A stretch of 16,956 bases of DNA from PFL35 sp041550515 (GTDB lineage Archaea > Thermoplasmatota > E2 > DHVEG-1). A model generated the notes under the pieces. It searched no databases. It was not told the origin of the DNA and was given only the letters and a program-made list of their open reading frames with translations. Location of the stretch: contig JBFEOQ010000038.1 in assembly GCA_041550515.1 (NCBI GenBank), positions 1-16,956 of the forward strand. The letters run 5' to 3'. Both the position numbers and the translations under genes were made by a program. Position 1 is the first letter of the stretch, and each line of letters begins with the position of its first letter. Below are positions 14,627 through 16,956 of the stretch, piece after piece.

Positions 14627-16956
14627 AGAATTTACCTCCTACATATAGTAAACCTACAGCAATGGTAATTATTATCGCTAGAGCTGATACTATATACCAG
14701 AACAATTCATCTTCACCCAATGGTTTTGAGCCATCTGTTATTACAACTTCCATAGTCTTTGTATCATAGTTACCCTCAGAATCTGTTATAGTTATTTTTA
14801 CAGTGTATGTACCTTCTTTATCATAGGTATGGCTTTGTTTTGCACCATGGCCTATACTTCCATCACCAAAATTCCATTCATAGGTTAGTAAATCTCCATC
14901 AGGATCATAACTTCGTGATGCATCAAATATTACTGGAATTCCTACTTTACCAGTATATGGGCCCCCTGCATTTATCACAGGTGGTCTATTTGAGTCAAAT
15001 GAGTCGTTATCCGGTTGAACAGGTATTATTCCATCTGGTTCTCCCCCTCTGATTCTAAAAAGAGTCCATGCTATTAATCCACCTGCTCCTAATAAAAGTA
15101 GGAATTTATAGTTTAGTCCGGGTCTATATACAATTATGCTATCTGAATTATCTTTACCGTTATTATCATATGCAATTGCTTTTATTGTATAGTTTTTTTC
15201 ATCACCTAATGGTTTTACAAACCATATCCATGAATATGGTTTAGTGGTATCAATTTTTTTAAGTTCATTATTTATATAAAATTCTACTCGATCTATTCCT
15301 CCTTCACTCTCTGCTTGTACTTTAATATTTATTGGACCAGTTATCTGAGGTTTATATTCATCTGTTTCTCTTCTTATATTGAAAAAATAATTGTTATAAT
15401 TTCTTGGTTTTGTTATATTAATAGTTGGACCTGGTTCTTCATCGATTGTGAAAATAGCTGTTATTTCTTTGTCATTATTCATAGTTATAGTTGCGGGGTT
15501 TTCCCAAAGATTAAGGTCTCCAGTCCAACGGGTGAAATGCCATCCAGTACTTGGAATAGCAGTTAGTATAACTTTTTGATCTTTTAAGAATAATGTTCCA
15601 TCAGGGTTTTTCTGAACATATCCATTACCTACAGTGTTTATTGTAAGTTCATAGACAATATATTCATGTATTCCGTTATCATCCGGGTCATAATATTTAT
15701 CTGGTTTTTCATCACCATCACTATCATATATCCATTCATTTGTTCCATCATAATCAACATCTCTTATATCAATATCAACAAATATATCATCATCAGGATC
15801 CCAGTATCTCTCAGGAAGCCCATCATTATCTATATCTATAAAATGATCAATTTTATTGTCATTGTCACCATCGATTGATTTAATACTATTTGATGATCCA
15901 TCTGGATCTTCAAAAACTTCATATCCATCTAAAGGATTATCATTTTGATCTATTGCTTTTTCATCTTTATTATCATCATCTACATCTATATATTTAGTAG
16001 GATGAGAGTCATCTGATGATATTATTACTGTTGCATATGTAGTATTACAACGGTTTTCTTTATAATCATATTCAAAAGCATTAACATCTGCATTATTTAC
16101 AAATTCACCTATTGTATTTCCCACAGCATCAAATTCAATGATTAAGCTTTCTGTATCATATAGAATTATATCATTAAAAAACCACATTATTATTTTTTCA
16201 TCTGTTGATATATCTGTTGGTTCATAATTTGAATTTCCAAGATATACTACTTCAGATGGTAATCTATCTATTATTGTTATATTAGTAAGCATATATCCAT
16301 TAGTTCCACCTGGTTCTCCATCCCAATCATTATATGTTAAATTTATTTGAAAACGAATTGTTTCACCTATACTGGTGTTGTATGTTTTTACCCAGTTTTC
16401 ATCATCTTTAATGGTTTTTTCAAAGATAACTGCTTCACTATGTCTATCTGTTGAATTTAAAACAATAGTGTTTATGATTTCTACTTCTGCACATGTTGTT
16501 CCAGGGTTGACTTGTATCTGTGTTGATCTGTTGGTAACGTTCCAGTCTGATCCTGGGTCTGTTTCATTTACCCAGTACATACCTGGTAGTAGATTGTTAA
16601 AAGTATAATTACCTGAATCTGTGAATATGTAACATTCATCACCTATTGGATATGATGGTCCTTGTATACATACAGAAAAGGAGACTGGCCCAGGTTCCAC
16701 TTCACCCCAGTCCATAACTTTTGTGACTGTTATGCATCCTGGTTTGAAAATATTTATGATTTCTACTTCTGCACATGTTGTTCCAGGGTTGACTTGTATC
16801 TGTGTTGATCTATTGATTACCCCCCAGTCTGATCCTGGGTCTGTTTCATTTACCCAGTACATACCTGGTAGTAGATTGTTAAAAGTATAATTACCTGAAT
16901 CTGTGAATATGTAACATTCATCACCTATTGGATATGATGGTCCTTGTATACATACA
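14619..16956 (-). CDS. Large multidomain surface protein, N-terminus beyond window (at least 778 aa)
   Basis: The frame is open past an internal Met (16862) to the window edge, so the gene is truncated. Numbering from that Met: repeated SpaA/Cna_B-like prealbumin units to about 132 (GCITVTKVMDWGEVEPGPVS, NLLPGMYWVNETDPGSDW); a DUF11-like domain about 145-280; an Asp-rich calcium-binding stretch of thrombospondin type 3 style about 289-400 (DVDDDNKD, DGDNDNKID, DIDNDGLPE, DSDGDEKPD); a bacterial/InlB-type repeat about 404-472 (GWHFTRWTGDL); an Ig-like domain about 480-578; a helix 584-603; a PKD domain about 627-710; and a final helix 720-741. It is probably a glycosylated adhesin or stalk. 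The PKD domain between two membrane helices is odd. The stop overlaps the next gene by 8 bases. Confidence 0.9.
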   Translation of the reverse strand, partial: VCIQGPSYPIGDECYIFTDSGNYTFNNLLPGMYWVNETDPGSDWGVINRSTQIQVNPGTTCAEVEIINIFKPGCITVTKVMDWGEVEPGPVSFSVCIQGPSYPIGDECYIFTDSGNYTFNNLLPGMYWVNETDPGSDWNVTNRSTQIQVNPGTTCAEVEIINTIVLNSTDRHSEAVIFEKTIKDDENWVKTYNTSIGETIRFQINLTYNDWDGEPGGTNGYMLTNITIIDRLPSEVVYLGNSNYEPTDISTDEKIIMWFFNDIILYDTESLIIEFDAVGNTIGEFVNNADVNAFEYDYKENRCNTTYATVIISSDDSHPTKYIDVDDDNKDEKAIDQNDNPLDGYEVFEDPDGSSNSIKSIDGDNDNKIDHFIDIDNDGLPERYWDPDDDIFVDIDIRDVDYDGTNEWIYDSDGDEKPDKYYDPDDNGIHEYIVYELTINTVGNGYVQKNPDGTLFLKDQKVILTAIPSTGWHFTRWTGDLNLWENPATITMNNDKEITAIFTIDEEPGPTINITKPRNYNNYFFNIRRETDEYKPQITGPINIKVQAESEGGIDRVEFYINNELKKIDTTKPYSWIWFVKPLGDEKNYTIKAIAYDNNGKDNSDSIIVYRPGLNYKFLLLLGAGGLIAWTLFRIRGGEPDGIIPVQPDNDSFDSNRPPVINAGGPYTGKVGIPVIFDASRSYDPDGDLLTYEWNFGDGSIGHGAKQSHTYDKEGTYTVKITITDSEGNYDTKTMEVVITDGSKPLGEDELFWYIVSALAIIITIAVGLLYVGGKFYV
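16471..16956 (-). repeat. 282-bp tandem repeat encoding SpaA-like units, nearly identical
   Basis: 16471-16674 and 16753-16956 (204 bases each, period 282, 94 residues) match at all but about six positions, and all six differences fall within one stretch of roughly 14 bases (16541-16555 against 16823-16837). More copies may lie beyond the window. The difference changes SDWGVINRST to SDWNVTNRST. Confidence 0.9.

Noticed and set aside
15660..16010. EF-hand or dockerin domain in the Asp-rich part of the large surface protein
   Set aside because: The D-x-D-x-D-G loops are irregular and lack the paired helices of EF-hands or the dockerin duplication; thrombospondin type 3-like calcium repeats fit better.
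16471..16956. Regular repeat that might suggest a CRISPR array
   Set aside because: The period is 282 bases, there are no short spacers, and the frame stays open through both copies, so it is a protein-domain repeat.

Overview
The window is strongly AT-rich. It looks like chromosomal DNA of an archaeon, most plausibly a member of Thermoplasmatota such as the marine benthic group D type; that placement is inference. The grounds are archaeal promoter layout (an A-rich BRE followed by a TTTAAA-type TATA box, then a G-rich Shine-Dalgarno such as GGGGG or GGGAGGT), T-rich terminators, an MTH1187-family thiamine-binding protein, and a dense set of secreted proteins carrying PKD, Ig-like, beta-helix and SpaA-like domains. 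No rRNA, tRNA, CRISPR array, transposase or integrase was seen.

Layout. 1-700 (+): the end of an unidentified gene, a 45-residue Cys-rich protein, and a small protein whose C-terminus resembles that of the truncated first gene. 832-1690 (-): a small secreted protein and the thiamine-binding protein. 1859-6038 (+): a PKD membrane protein, a beta-helix protein and a secreted metallophosphoesterase, with a doubtful reverse-strand ORF at 3338-3583. 6047-8329 (-): a caspase/gingipain-like secreted protease candidate and a DUF998 membrane protein. 8556-11027 (+): two secreted proteins of unknown function and a jelly-roll/PKD protein, followed by a probable gene remnant ending at 11338. 11405-16956 (-): a secreted subtilisin-like protease, then (transcribed first) a large SpaA/DUF11/calcium-repeat/PKD surface protein that overlaps a membrane protein ending in DUF2188.

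How the parts fit. About ten genes encode exported or surface proteins, each usually a separate unit with its own promoter and G-rich SD. There are two candidate proteases, a phosphoesterase, and several binding or structural modules. This suits a heterotroph that processes external protein and phosphate polymers and builds an elaborate cell surface. Three of the exported proteins end in a similar tail after the last beta-sandwich domain (basic linker, aromatic/hydrophobic stretch, short basic or amide end). This may be a sorting or anchoring signal and is the most promising undescribed element here. Two secreted-protein genes also share an 18-bp upstream element at the same distance from the TATA box.
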